Origin: Cyanobacteria bacterium OH_CBB_238
GTDB lineage: Bacteria > Cyanobacteriota > Vampirovibrionia > Gastranaerophilales > Gastranaerophilaceae
Reading direction: 5' to 3'
Length of the DNA stretch: 13,984 nucleotides
Assembly: GCA_023409995.1 (NCBI GenBank)
Contig: JAEYQN010000108.1
Span: 1 to 13,984 of the forward strand
A model generated the notes under the pieces. That model was given only the letters and a program-made list of their open reading frames with translations. It made no database searches and was not told where the DNA came from. The position numbers were made by a program, and so were the translations under genes. Shown here piece after piece: positions 1-7,916 of the stretch. Numbering within the stretch: position 1 is the stretch's first letter; the number at the start of each line of letters is the position of its first letter.

Positions 1-199
1 CTTGTACATAGCCCACTTGTAAACCCATTAATTTAACAGGAGAGCCTTTCATCAAACCATCCACGTCATTGAAAAACAAATAATAACTGTTTATTTTTTG
101 TTCATAATAAGAGCGAATAAAGACAAATGATACCGAAATTATCGTAGCAATAATCAGCCATAAAAACAATTCACCTATCCATATAACTCTTTTATTCAT
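1..199 (-). CDS. MCE/MlaD-family lipid-transfer protein, N-terminal fragment
   Basis: This open frame of 66 codons runs off the left edge of the window, so only the N-terminus is seen. Residues 5-29 form one hydrophobic membrane anchor after a short basic start (MNKRVIW). The segment after it, with FFNDVDGLMKGSPVKLMG and then VGYV (about residues 42-64), matches the opening of the MCE domain (usual pattern: D-GL-GSPV-GV-VG-V). MCE proteins are anchored in the inner membrane and form hexameric rings that carry lipids across the periplasm. The start ATG (197-199) is 49 bases after the end of lgt on the same strand, so co-transcription is likely. The ribosome binding site is weak, and an AT-rich TATAAT-like hexamer lies at 206-211, too close to the ATG to be trusted. 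Permease and ATPase partners would have to lie outside the window. Confidence 0.8.
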   Translation of the reverse strand, partial: MNKRVIWIGELFLWLIIATIISVSFVFIRSYYEQKINSYYLFFNDVDGLMKGSPVKLMGLQVGYVQ

Positions 200-248
200 T
201 ACTTTATTATAATCACAATATGCTCGCTTTACAAAACATTTATGTAGC

Positions 249-1040
249 TTAATTATCTTTTGAATATCTATTTACTGATATAAGTCCAACTAAGCCAACC
301 ATTAGGAACAATATACTTACAACTTGAGCGATTGGAATACCTGCAATATTTAAAATGCTATCTAATCTTAGGGATTCAATACAATACCTAACTACAGAAT
401 ACATTATAAGGTAACTGAAAAATATGCCCCCAGGAACATTTTTTTCTTTTTTTCTAAGGATAAAAAATAAAACCAGCAGAATAAACAGATTAGCAATCGA
501 CTCATATAAAAATGTAGGATGAAAATAGTTCACATTAAAAAATTGAATTGGTCTTGATTCAATAGGAATAAAAACTTTCCATGGTAAATTTGTTGGAATT
601 CCAAATGCTTCAGAATTAAAGAAATTACCCCAGCGACCAATTGATTGCCCCAGAACAAGACCATAAGAGAACAAGTCTGCAATTTCAAAAAAGTTTTGAT
701 TATATTTTTTTATGATAAAAGCGCCGACAATTATTGACCCAATAATTGCACCATGAATAGACAATCCCCCATGCCAAACCGCAATCATTTCCAAAGGATG
801 CTTTAAATAGAATTCAGCATCGAGTACAACGTAATAGAGCCTAGCTCCTATAATACCTCCCAAAATCAAATAAAAAGATAAATCCAAAACAAATTCACGA
901 GGAATATGATTATAATATCTTCTTCTTATAAAAGAAACAAAAGACAAACCAACTATAATAGCAAAAGCCATAGTTATTCCATACCAATGAATAGGAAAAT
1001 TAAAAAGCCTAAATGCTATTTGACCTGGAGACGCAAACAT
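249..1040 (-). CDS. lgt: Prolipoprotein diacylglyceryl transferase Lgt
   Basis: Lgt moves a diacylglyceryl group from phosphatidylglycerol to the lipobox cysteine of prolipoproteins in the cytoplasmic membrane, the first step of lipoprotein maturation. The 263-residue length is normal and there are about seven hydrophobic segments. Family motifs are clear: HGGL at 90-93, the Lgt signature GRWGNFFNSEAFG at 135-147, HPTFLYES at 174-181, and the R-E-R set in VRYCIESLRLD at 217-227. The start ATG overlaps the stop of the upstream TPR lipoprotein gene in a TAATG arrangement, which suggests translational coupling. The MCE gene follows after 49 bases. Pairing with a lipoprotein gene fits the enzyme's role but does not show a specific substrate relationship. 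Confidence 0.97.
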   Translation of the reverse strand: MFASPGQIAFRLFNFPIHWYGITMAFAIIVGLSFVSFIRRRYYNHIPREFVLDLSFYLILGGIIGARLYYVVLDAEFYLKHPLEMIAVWHGGLSIHGAIIGSIIVGAFIIKKYNQNFFEIADLFSYGLVLGQSIGRWGNFFNSEAFGIPTNLPWKVFIPIESRPIQFFNVNYFHPTFLYESIANLFILLVLFFILRKKEKNVPGGIFFSYLIMYSVVRYCIESLRLDSILNIAGIPIAQVVSILFLMVGLVGLISVNRYSKDN

Positions 1041-1648
1041 TAGTTTTCCTGAATAGGAGCACCTTCTGAAATATTATATTTTTTGAGCTCCGAATTAAGA
1101 TACTCAATTCTTCCATTCACTTTGTCTTTATCTTGAGCATCAATTTTTTTAGAAAGATATTCATTATAATTTGAGATAGCTTCTGAAATTTTGTCACAAA
1201 TAAGTTTCTTATCTGCGTCAGTCAATTTTTTTGGTTGAATTTGAACAGCTGAATCTTCCATTTTATTTTCATTCGAAGACTCTGTGGTTCCATTTACAAT
1301 TTCAAAAGCTTTTTCTTCATTAGCAACACCTAACGAATAATATGCATCAACAAAATCAGGTTTTAATTTTAGTACATTATTTAGCGAAGCTATAGCATCG
1401 TCAAATTTACGAGCTTCAATATAAGCTACAGCTAAATTATAGTGAGTTTCGTACATATTGCTATCCAAATCCAAACTAGCTTTCAATCTACAAATAGCGG
1501 TTTCGGTATCACCATTATTCATATATTGTTTCGCTTTATTATTCAATTCTTGAACAGCAAAGTTGTTTATACACGCTGTTGATAACACAGATACAAATAA
1601 TATAGTAATTAAAAGAACTAACTTTTTCACCAGATCATATCCTCTCAC
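1040..1648 (-). CDS. TPR-repeat lipoprotein
   Basis: This is a predicted secreted lipoprotein of up to 202 residues with tetratricopeptide repeats. A basic start (VKK) and a hydrophobic stretch lead to LSTAC, with Cys26 as the likely lipidated residue; serine at -3 is less usual than leucine. Two clear TPR units follow at about 34-67 and 68-101 (A-Y-A and LKP/LD signatures). A third unit starts near 102 and is interrupted by a polar insertion (about 118-142) before a last helical region. Two GTG starts are possible. The one at 1648 has no good ribosome binding site. The in-frame GTG at 1628-1630 gives the compact signal peptide VKKLVLLITIL and has AGAGG about ten bases upstream, so I prefer it. 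The stop overlaps the lgt start. TPRs are protein-binding scaffolds; the partner is unknown. Confidence 0.85.
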   Translation of the reverse strand: MRGYDLVKKLVLLITILFVSVLSTACINNFAVQELNNKAKQYMNNGDTETAICRLKASLDLDSNMYETHYNLAVAYIEARKFDDAIASLNNVLKLKPDFVDAYYSLGVANEEKAFEIVNGTTESSNENKMEDSAVQIQPKKLTDADKKLICDKISEAISNYNEYLSKKIDAQDKDKVNGRIEYLNSELKKYNISEGAPIQEN

Positions 1649-1768
1649 TGGAGTAATTCTACTACATTAACTTAGGATTTTGCAATATGTTCAAAATAAG
1701 ATACAATGTATAAATGATATTTTAATAATTATTCTAATTAATTTATTTGAGAAGAGATAAGAAATAAC

Positions 1769-1796
1769 TTGCTTTAACAGGTATAAATATTATAAA
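1769..1796 (+). promoter_or_regulatory. Putative sigma70-type promoter of the zinc finger-ruvX operon
   Basis: A -35-like TTGCTT (1769-1774) is separated by 16 bases from a -10-like TATAAA (1791-1796). Transcription would start near 1803, about 28 bases before the ATG at 1831. A ribosome binding site AGTAAGGA lies at 1814-1821 with nine bases before the ATG. The region is very AT-rich, so chance matches are common. Confidence 0.4.
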
Positions 1797-1830
1797 CTTA
1801 TATAAAAATAAAAAGTAAGGATTTGTTACA

Positions 1831-2103
1831 ATGGGCGAAGATAAGAAAATTGTTTCTCTTAATAATATGAGAGAAAAAAGCAAAAATAGTGAATCACAAA
1901 AAGATGATTCTGCTCGAGTAGAGCCCATATACTGTAGCTTTTGTGGAAGACCAAATACCCAAGTAGTAAAAATTGTAAAAGGACCAGGTGTAAATATTTG
2001 TTCTGAATGTACAATGATTGCTGTTCAATATTTAATATTAGATGACAAAATGCCATCAGGCGAGGCGCAAAAAATACTCGACATATTCTGGAGCAAGGTT
2101 TAA
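1831..2103 (+). CDS. Stand-alone ClpX-type C4 zinc-finger protein
   Basis: This 90-residue protein carries the N-terminal zinc-binding domain of ClpX without the AAA+ ATPase. The four ligands are visible as CSFC (Cys35, Cys38) and CSEC (Cys57, Cys60), 18 residues apart, with the family's GPGVNIC stretch between them. Before it is a charged, probably disordered tail of about 30 residues; after it is a short helix (EAQKILDIFW) where ClpX would continue into the ATPase. In ClpX this domain dimerises and binds adaptors and some substrates. A free copy could act as a substrate or adaptor-binding module, which is inference. It is the first gene of a four-gene plus-strand operon, and the next ATG is four bases after its stop. 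Confidence 0.85.
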   Translation: MGEDKKIVSLNNMREKSKNSESQKDDSARVEPIYCSFCGRPNTQVVKIVKGPGVNICSECTMIAVQYLILDDKMPSGEAQKILDIFWSKV

Positions 2104-2106
2104 TTA

Positions 2107-3753
2107 ATGACTCAAAGCTTAAATAAACTACAAATCAGAGCAAAAATCCTAACAATTCTCTCCGATTTAAAAACATATAAATCAATAACTCAAAGTATTT
2201 TTTCAGACAGTATTCTGCCAATTAAAGAAATTGAAGACAAAGAAGCCGTTTTTGATATTCTCTGTAGAGAATTAAACAAACCACAAGATTCTTTTGTAAC
2301 TCTAGTGAAAGCAACTATGCTTGAGACAATTCCTGAAGAATTCTTAAAAGATAAAATATTTTCATTAATAAGTTCTCAAAGAATCTCTGACCAAGCAAAA
2401 TATCACCTAGTTCAAATATTAAGAGACTTAGGATCTCCTATAGATTATGACCAATTTTTCAACTATTTTGATGACCCGGAATCTATTCTGGATTATGATA
2501 CCCAAAAACTTTTAGAATTTGCAGTTGTAAACCCTGAAACACAAATTGATTTTCTTGATTTTTTGTCATCACTACCTGATTCAGACAAGTTAACATTAAT
2601 TGATTCACTTAACGAAGATTATACAGGGGACAATTTAGCTAATATATTAGCCCCTATTTTATCTTGTGATTTTTCAGAAGAAGTACTAAAGCGTTCTATA
2701 GAAATTCTTGCTGAGTCAAAATCGTCATTAGTTTTAGCTCCATTGGAGTGGTTTACAAAAAATTCAGTTAATGCTGCTCTTTTATCTATAGCCAAAAAGA
2801 GCATAAAGATGCTTAAACTCTCAGGCGCTTCGGTTGAAAAAGCTGACAAGTTTTACAAATTGGCACTATCTACTTCTAAAGTGCACAGATGCTACACAAC
2901 AATACCAGATGGGCATAATAACCAAGGCATTATTTTTTCAAGAATAAGAGAAGATAAAACAATTCAAATGTTCGCACTTGTAATAAGCAACATTTATGGA
3001 ATTATTGACTGTTTTGGGTTTAATTTTCTACTGGAAGAAGAATTCGAAAGAATTATAAGTCGCTTTTATAAAAATGACATCAAAGTTGAAGTTTCTCCTG
3101 AATATTGCAAATATATTACTAATAAAGCTCGTAACCTAAGCGACATATTTAAGGAAAAAGTAAATTATGAATTCTTATGCTGGAATCTTTTATTAAAGGA
3201 TACAAAAGAACTAAAACTATCTATAGAAGATTGGGTTGAAGAAAACTTGAAAGTCATTCAGGTCAATGAACAAAATATTTCTAAGTTATTCAATAATGAT
3301 TATTCCAGCAAATGGTTTTTTACACCAGAAGACAGTGAGCCATTAGCTAAATTGATTGACGAGATTTCAAAAGAAGGAGAACACATATCTATAACCATAA
3401 TAGAATCTAAAATAAATGATTACTATAATCAAATATGGGATGTTTCAACTGAACAACAATTAGATGGCAAAATAATCAATACCGCATATTTAATTGCCCA
3501 GCTTAATGATATAGACTCCGCCAATTCTTTGTATTCAATACTATTTAGCACTAAATACAAACATGAAATGATGCAGGAAATACTCAAGAAAAGCATCTAT
3601 GAATATTTGTTATCCTTGAGACAAGAGTATAAAGAAAAAAAATTCAATACAAACATTTTTAGATTAAAAAAAGAAAACGACCAAGAAAAATTCAAATTAA
3701 AAACAATAGAAAAAATGATTAAAGAAATAGAAGAGGCCTGGACAAATGGATAG
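2107..3753 (+). CDS. Helical protein of unknown function, upstream of ruvX
   Basis: I do not recognise a named family for this 548-residue protein. Residues 1-250 are a run of amphipathic helices of about 30-40 residues each, resembling HEAT-like repeats. Residues about 258-305 are different: a strand-rich segment with IPDGHNNQGIIFSR, then a stretch ending in GIIDCFGF, which looks like a small separate domain. Residues 306-490 are again mainly helical, and the C-terminus (about 497-545) is a highly charged lysine/glutamate-rich helix, perhaps a coiled coil. There is no signal peptide or membrane segment, so it should be cytoplasmic. It starts four bases after the zinc-finger gene and its last eight bases overlap the ruvX start, so the three are very likely translated together. 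A scaffold or RNA/protein-binding role is possible but unproven. Confidence 0.85.
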   Translation: MTQSLNKLQIRAKILTILSDLKTYKSITQSIFSDSILPIKEIEDKEAVFDILCRELNKPQDSFVTLVKATMLETIPEEFLKDKIFSLISSQRISDQAKYHLVQILRDLGSPIDYDQFFNYFDDPESILDYDTQKLLEFAVVNPETQIDFLDFLSSLPDSDKLTLIDSLNEDYTGDNLANILAPILSCDFSEEVLKRSIEILAESKSSLVLAPLEWFTKNSVNAALLSIAKKSIKMLKLSGASVEKADKFYKLALSTSKVHRCYTTIPDGHNNQGIIFSRIREDKTIQMFALVISNIYGIIDCFGFNFLLEEEFERIISRFYKNDIKVEVSPEYCKYITNKARNLSDIFKEKVNYEFLCWNLLLKDTKELKLSIEDWVEENLKVIQVNEQNISKLFNNDYSSKWFFTPEDSEPLAKLIDEISKEGEHISITIIESKINDYYNQIWDVSTEQQLDGKIINTAYLIAQLNDIDSANSLYSILFSTKYKHEMMQEILKKSIYEYLLSLRQEYKEKKFNTNIFRLKKENDQEKFKLKTIEKMIKEIEEAWTNG

Positions 3754-4150
3754 AGTAATAGGTCTTGATGTGGGAAAAAAACGCATTGGCATTGCAATGA
3801 GTGATGCTTTGCTTTTGACTGCACAGCCAGTAGAAACTATCGAGAGGACTCCTGAAAAACTAGCGGTAGAAAAAATTAGAAATTTGTGCAATAGTAACTC
3901 AGTAAAAAAAATTGTCATAGGGTTACCCAAGCATATGAACAATACAATTGGAGAACAAGCTCAAGATTGTTTAGACTTCGCTGAAAATTTTTCAGATGAT
4001 TTTCAAGTTATATTTGAAGACGAAAGGCTTTCTAGCAGACAGGCTGAGGGAATACTTGCTCTTCAAGGAAAGAAATACACAAAAAACAAACATTTAATTG
4101 ACTTAAAAAGTGCGTGCATAATTTTACAACAATATTTAGATAGAAAGTGA
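3746..4150 (+). CDS. ruvX: RuvX/YqgF family RNase H-fold nuclease
   Basis: YqgF/RuvX proteins are RNase H-fold nucleases. The E. coli member is needed for maturation of the 16S rRNA 5' end, and the family has also been described as a putative Holliday junction resolvase. At 134 residues this copy has the usual length. The fold's motifs are present: GLDVGKKRIGIA with Asp8, VIGLPKHMN at 57-65, EDERLSS with Glu93, and a C-terminal IDLKSACIILQQYL with Asp119. These acidic residues are the expected metal ligands. The ATG lies inside the end of the upstream gene (ATGGATAG overlap), showing translational coupling, and AGAGG stands about ten bases before it. The DUF1292 gene follows after six bases, a neighbour also seen in other bacteria. 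Confidence 0.95.
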   Translation: MDRVIGLDVGKKRIGIAMSDALLLTAQPVETIERTPEKLAVEKIRNLCNSNSVKKIVIGLPKHMNNTIGEQAQDCLDFAENFSDDFQVIFEDERLSSRQAEGILALQGKKYTKNKHLIDLKSACIILQQYLDRK

Positions 4151-4156
4151 GTAAAA

Positions 4157-4450
4157 ATGACAAACGAAGAAAATATCAATGACCAAATTATTGAAACGGT
4201 TGACGAAGATGGTAACGTAGTAAAATTCGAACTGGTAGACATAGTAGCTGTTGAAGAAATAGAATATGGCTTATTATTACCGATAGAAGAAGATGACGAA
4301 GATGAAGAAGACAAAGAAGTTGTCCTTATGCGTCTAAAAAAAGAAGGTGAAGAATTCGTTTTTGAAGCTATTGAGGATGATGAAGAATTCGAAAAAGTAG
4401 TAGAATACATTCAATCACTTGAAGAAGCAGAAGATGAAGACGAAGAATAA
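4157..4450 (+). CDS. DUF1292 family acidic protein
   Basis: This is a 97-residue, strongly acidic protein of the DUF1292 (YrzB-like) family, whose function is unknown. The family pattern is clear: an N-terminal strand segment (IIETVDEDGNVVKFELVD), the central EYGLLLPIEEDDEDEED, and EFVFEAIEDDEEFEKVVEYI near the C-terminus. Acidic runs at about 55-63 and 90-97 make it extremely negatively charged. It starts six bases after ruvX and ends the operon just before a terminator. The association with RuvX hints at a shared role around RNA or ribosome maturation, but that is inference from gene order only. Confidence 0.9.
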   Translation: MTNEENINDQIIETVDEDGNVVKFELVDIVAVEEIEYGLLLPIEEDDEDEEDKEVVLMRLKKEGEEFVFEAIEDDEEFEKVVEYIQSLEEAEDEDEE

Positions 4451-4470
4451 ACTATAGAAATCAAATTTAA

Positions 4471-4500
4471 AAAGGTCGGGGTTAATCTCGACCTTTAATT
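4471..4500. terminator. Bidirectional intrinsic terminator
   Basis: AAAGGTCG (4471-4478) pairs with CGACCTTT (4489-4496) around a ten-base loop. The plus-strand side is followed by AATTTTAATT, and the minus-strand side reads into TTTTTAAATTTG. It sits between two convergent genes, the DUF1292 gene and the GH13 gene, and probably serves both. Confidence 0.8.
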
Positions 4501-6696
4501 TTAATTTCCAACTTTTTTGAAGAAAACCATACCATATTTAGGCAGGGCAATAGGCACCTTATTTGTTCCATCAGAGGAAACTATATCATTAATAAAAATA
4601 CCGTCTCCACCATACTTTTTGTTATCTGTATTGCTAATCTCTTTCCATTTACCTTTAGGTAAATCTATAAAATAATTACCTTTGTAAGATTCTTTTGAGA
4701 AGTTCGATATAGAAAAAATCTCATTATGTTCTTTTTTACAGTACATAGCATGCACGCTTGAGACAGGATGCACAATTGTTTTCATAATTGTACCATTCTG
4801 CATCGCTGGGTTTGCATCCATTATATCATTTAAGTCTCTACTATATGATTCTGTTTGCTTCAAATAACGTTCATTGTCTTTAGAGTATTTTACGCTATTT
4901 AGCTTGGAATCTTCGAAGGCATGATCGCCAGGAGGATATCCTTTCGCCTCAAGATATTTCTCATATCCAGTTGAAAATTTTCTAAAAAACTTAAAGTATG
5001 AGTTATTTGCCTCTTCATCTCCTTGAAAAACCATTTTGGGCCCTGGAATAGAATACGTTTTACCCAAAGCCAAACGATGTTGCATCAATGCCTTTTCATA
5101 GGCATTTTTTATTTCTTCAAACGATAAACTTTTATCAATATTATTATCTTTCAAAAAGGTATCTAGCTCCTGTTGATTCATAGAATCAAGGCTTCCACCT
5201 AGATATGCATTAACAATACTTTGCGAAGCATGAGCCGCTTTCTGCAATTTATCTACTTCTCCAGAACCTATAACACACTTAGTTAAGGCCAGATCATTTT
5301 GAATAATCTTAGGGATCAATCGCGTTCCATCAATATTACCAATTTCATCATGGCTCATTATATACTTAACTCGCTGCCCAGAGTGCCCTATAGAATAGTC
5401 CAAATTCAAAATATTTCTGACCCGGCCGTCCCATTTGCCAAGAATCATTGAAGCAATTTGCTTATGATACAAAAAATCCCACTCAGAGTCGAATCCAAGA
5501 TTATTCAATGAAACCTTATTTGATTCAATTTTATCAATAAATAAACAATGTTCATGCTCATTTTCATATTTCTCATTGTTGCTTAAAGGTCTGGTTATCC
5601 TTGGGTCATTATCCCTACCATCTTCAGCTATTATAAAGGCATCAGGAACATGGTGATTATACTCGGCAATCATTTGTTTCATAGTAAAGTCCGAGTTCAT
5701 AAATTTGGTCATATCAACCCTTAATCCATCGCAATGATAATTTGTCAACCAGTTTAAACCGGTATTTATAACATATTCTCGGACATATTTACTATTTGGT
5801 TTTTCAAAATTAAATTTATACCCAAATTCATTTTTACCATCTATATAAGGTCCCGTAACTTGCAATTCAGCAGTATCGGGTCCAAGATGGTTCGGAACAA
5901 TATCCATAATAACGTTTAAATTAAGTTTATGTGCATAATCAACAAGCTCTTTCAATTTATCTGGAGTCCCAAGGACATGGCTCGGAGCAAATTTGTCAAC
6001 ACCATCATATCCCCAATTTATGCCATACGTATTTTCAACTGGCATTATCTCTACCGCGTTAAAATGTTTGTCTTTTGCTATTTTTTCAAACTGTTTTTTT
6101 GCAGACTCAAAAGATCCCTCATCAGTGAGCGTTGCAATATTTAGCTCATATATCTTAAGATTTCCAACTGGAGCTAGCCCATTTTCCTTGTTTGCACGCC
6201 TGCTAACTTTTGAATGGTTTTTATTAGACATCCATTTCTCATCAGTCCATTTATATTTATTATGATCGTAGATTACAGACCACCCCAAATATCCATCTTG
6301 CATCATTGAATATGGGTCTCTTACCCTTATTGGCTTGTGTCCTTTTCGCTCCAATAAAAATCGATATCTATCGCCATGCTGAGCTAAATCAGCAGTCACT
6401 CTGGATTCAAAAACACCACAATCAACCATTTTTAAGGGAATTTGTTTTATAGGCTTAAATGGTCTTTTTAACTCAACCGTGACTTTTTCCGTATCATTGT
6501 ATGTAAAAAGCTTAAAGTTTACGTTTTTATTTTTTTCAACCGAAGCGCCCCAGCTCATATGATCTTGAATCAATGAACAAAAGGGAATTCCTTTATATAT
6601 TCCATGTTTTACTTTCAAAGAACAGACCGGTTCAACATTTGCGCAATGCTGTTCATTATGTTGTTCTTTTAGTGACTTTTTCGAATAATTATCCAT
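4501..6696 (-). CDS. GH13 alpha-amylase-family enzyme (branching enzyme/TreZ-like)
   Basis: This is a 731-residue glycoside hydrolase family 13 protein acting on alpha-glucans. No signal peptide is seen, so it should work in the cytoplasm on storage glycogen or maltodextrins. Residues about 30-150 resemble the CBM48-type domain of GlgB and TreZ. The catalytic barrel follows: IYELNIATLTDEGSF, WGYDGVDKFAPSH, region I MDIVPNH (264-270), region II GLRVDMTKF with nucleophile Asp328, region III IIAEDG with acid/base Glu358, and region IV MSHDE with His449-Asp450. GPKMVFQGDEE follows after an insertion of about 100 residues, and a beta domain ends the protein. All catalytic residues are present. The ATG at 6694-6696 is chosen over one 39 bases upstream because AGAAGGG stands just ahead of it. 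The precise activity (branching, trehalohydrolase or amylase) cannot be settled by eye. Confidence 0.9.
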   Translation of the reverse strand: MDNYSKKSLKEQHNEQHCANVEPVCSLKVKHGIYKGIPFCSLIQDHMSWGASVEKNKNVNFKLFTYNDTEKVTVELKRPFKPIKQIPLKMVDCGVFESRVTADLAQHGDRYRFLLERKGHKPIRVRDPYSMMQDGYLGWSVIYDHNKYKWTDEKWMSNKNHSKVSRRANKENGLAPVGNLKIYELNIATLTDEGSFESAKKQFEKIAKDKHFNAVEIMPVENTYGINWGYDGVDKFAPSHVLGTPDKLKELVDYAHKLNLNVIMDIVPNHLGPDTAELQVTGPYIDGKNEFGYKFNFEKPNSKYVREYVINTGLNWLTNYHCDGLRVDMTKFMNSDFTMKQMIAEYNHHVPDAFIIAEDGRDNDPRITRPLSNNEKYENEHEHCLFIDKIESNKVSLNNLGFDSEWDFLYHKQIASMILGKWDGRVRNILNLDYSIGHSGQRVKYIMSHDEIGNIDGTRLIPKIIQNDLALTKCVIGSGEVDKLQKAAHASQSIVNAYLGGSLDSMNQQELDTFLKDNNIDKSLSFEEIKNAYEKALMQHRLALGKTYSIPGPKMVFQGDEEANNSYFKFFRKFSTGYEKYLEAKGYPPGDHAFEDSKLNSVKYSKDNERYLKQTESYSRDLNDIMDANPAMQNGTIMKTIVHPVSSVHAMYCKKEHNEIFSISNFSKESYKGNYFIDLPKGKWKEISNTDNKKYGGDGIFINDIVSSDGTNKVPIALPKYGMVFFKKVGN

Positions 6697-6773
6697 ACTA
6701 GCCCTTCTTGTGAACGGACCATTACATATTAACAAAACACAACTCCACTTAAATCACTTATATGTATAAAACT

Positions 6774-6802
6774 ATGTTATTAGTTTTTTTGCTATTGGAC
6801 AA
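6774..6802 (-). promoter_or_regulatory. Putative promoter of the GH13 gene
   Basis: On the minus strand, TTGTCC (6797-6802) and TAACAT (6774-6779) are spaced 17 bases apart. Transcription would begin near 6767, giving a leader of about 70 bases before the ATG at 6696. The match is moderate. Confidence 0.4.
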
Positions 6803-6884
6803 TTTATGAATTTTTCTTTACTAACAAGAAATTAATAGGTTGTTATACTTTTATTAAAAAGCATTTATTTAGATTTTTTCTATA

Positions 6885-6890
6885 TATAAT
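6885..6890 (+). promoter_or_regulatory. Perfect -10 hexamer directly before ribF
   Basis: A consensus TATAAT lies at 6885-6890, only seven bases before the ribF ATG at 6898, with no convincing -35 box. If it is used, the ribF message would be nearly leaderless. Only a weak AGAG precedes the ATG, which would be consistent with that. The surrounding sequence is so AT-rich that this may be chance. Confidence 0.3.
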
Positions 6891-6897
6891 AGAGAAT

Positions 6898-7812
6898 ATG
6901 AACATAATTGAGAATTTAGAAGAAAAACATAATTTATCTTTAGCATTAGGATTTTTTGATGGACTGCATGAAGGACACAAAGTAGTATTAAAAACGGCAG
7001 TGAACTTTGCAAAAGAAAATCAAATTGAGTCCGGAGTTATAATATTCAAACAGCATCCGATGAGCTACATTATGAAAAATTCTATCAAGCAGATTATATC
7101 TTTAGAAGACAAAATACATATGCTAGAAAATCTTGGACTTGATAATGCAATTCTTATTGATTTTGATAAGACTTTAGCAAACTTAAGTGCCCATAGCTAT
7201 TTAAAAGAAATTTTAATTGCAAAATACTCTCCTGCCGCAATTACAACAGGATTTAATCATTCTTTTGGAGCAAAAAGGCAGGGTAATAGTGACTTTCTTA
7301 GAAAATTCCAAAGTCAGTATAATTATAGATATTTTGAAGTCCCCCCAATAACCTGTAACAACGTTGTAACCAGCAGCTCTTCAATCAGAAATGCAATAAT
7401 GTGTGGAAATTTAGACTTAGCTAATTCATTACTTGGCTACAACTTCTTTTTAAGAGCGCCTATAATACATGGTCAGAAATTAGGCAGAAAACTTGATTTT
7501 CCCACAGCAAATTTCAATTATCCAAAAGAAATAGTAGAAATCCCAACCGGTGTTTATCTAGTTGAGGTCGAACTTCTAAATAAAAAATATAAAGGGATTC
7601 TAAACTACGGATATAGACCGACAGTAACTGACGATGCCAAGTTATTGTGCGAGGTTCATATTCTGGACTTTAATGAAGATGTCTATGATGAAGAAATAAA
7701 AGTATCATTTATTACCAAAATAAGAAATGAAATGAAGTTTGCAGCTCTCTCTTATCTAAAGGCTCAAATTATTAAAGATTTAGAATTTGCCAAGAATTAT
7801 AAATCAACTTAA
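6898..7812 (+). CDS. ribF: Bifunctional riboflavin kinase / FAD synthetase RibF
   Basis: RibF phosphorylates riboflavin to FMN and then adenylylates it to FAD in the cytoplasm. The 304-residue length and the two-domain order are typical. The N-terminal nucleotidyltransferase domain (1-180) shows GFFDGLHEGH (18-27), GFNHSFG (118-124) and SSSSIR (159-164). The C-terminal flavokinase domain (183-300) shows GQKLGRKLDFPTAN (192-205), GVY, NYGYRPTV and EVHILDF with Glu252. All key residues appear intact. It is transcribed divergently from the GH13 gene. The other riboflavin gene here, ribH, is 380 bases downstream on the same strand, too far for a simple tight operon. No terminator is visible after ribF. 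Confidence 0.96.
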   Translation: MNIIENLEEKHNLSLALGFFDGLHEGHKVVLKTAVNFAKENQIESGVIIFKQHPMSYIMKNSIKQIISLEDKIHMLENLGLDNAILIDFDKTLANLSAHSYLKEILIAKYSPAAITTGFNHSFGAKRQGNSDFLRKFQSQYNYRYFEVPPITCNNVVTSSSSIRNAIMCGNLDLANSLLGYNFFLRAPIIHGQKLGRKLDFPTANFNYPKEIVEIPTGVYLVEVELLNKKYKGILNYGYRPTVTDDAKLLCEVHILDFNEDVYDEEIKVSFITKIRNEMKFAALSYLKAQIIKDLEFAKNYKST

Positions 7813-7916
7813 CCTAAAATTAATTGAACACAGATTATCATAACGCCATAAATAATTGATAAATATATTGTGCTAAATGCATGTCTATTTTCTAAAACTT
7901 TTTTAGTAATCTTCAC
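7809..7916 (-). CDS. Small single-span membrane protein (35 residues)
   Basis: This short ORF has coding-like features. A GTG start (7914-7916) is preceded by GGGAGAG (plus-strand 7923-7929) with a six-base gap, a strong ribosome binding site. The product begins with a basic, polar segment (MKITKKVLENRHA) and continues as one hydrophobic helix from about residue 14 to 35 (FSTIYLSIIYGVMIICVQ, then LILG). The TAA overlaps the last four bases of ribF on the opposite strand. Immediately upstream, an overlapping 26-codon ORF (7903-7983, ATG with GGTGGAG before it) could be a leader peptide or chance, and a TATAAT stands further up at 8020-8025. I know no family for it. The topology suggests an inner-membrane micropeptide. 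Confidence 0.5.
   Translation of the reverse strand: MKITKKVLENRHAFSTIYLSIIYGVMIICVQLILG

Noticed and set aside
4063..4410. Serine-rich minus-strand ORF
   Set aside because: It is the antisense shadow of the acidic DUF1292 coding sequence (GAA/GAT repeats read as TTC/ATC) and the end of ruvX, with no start context.
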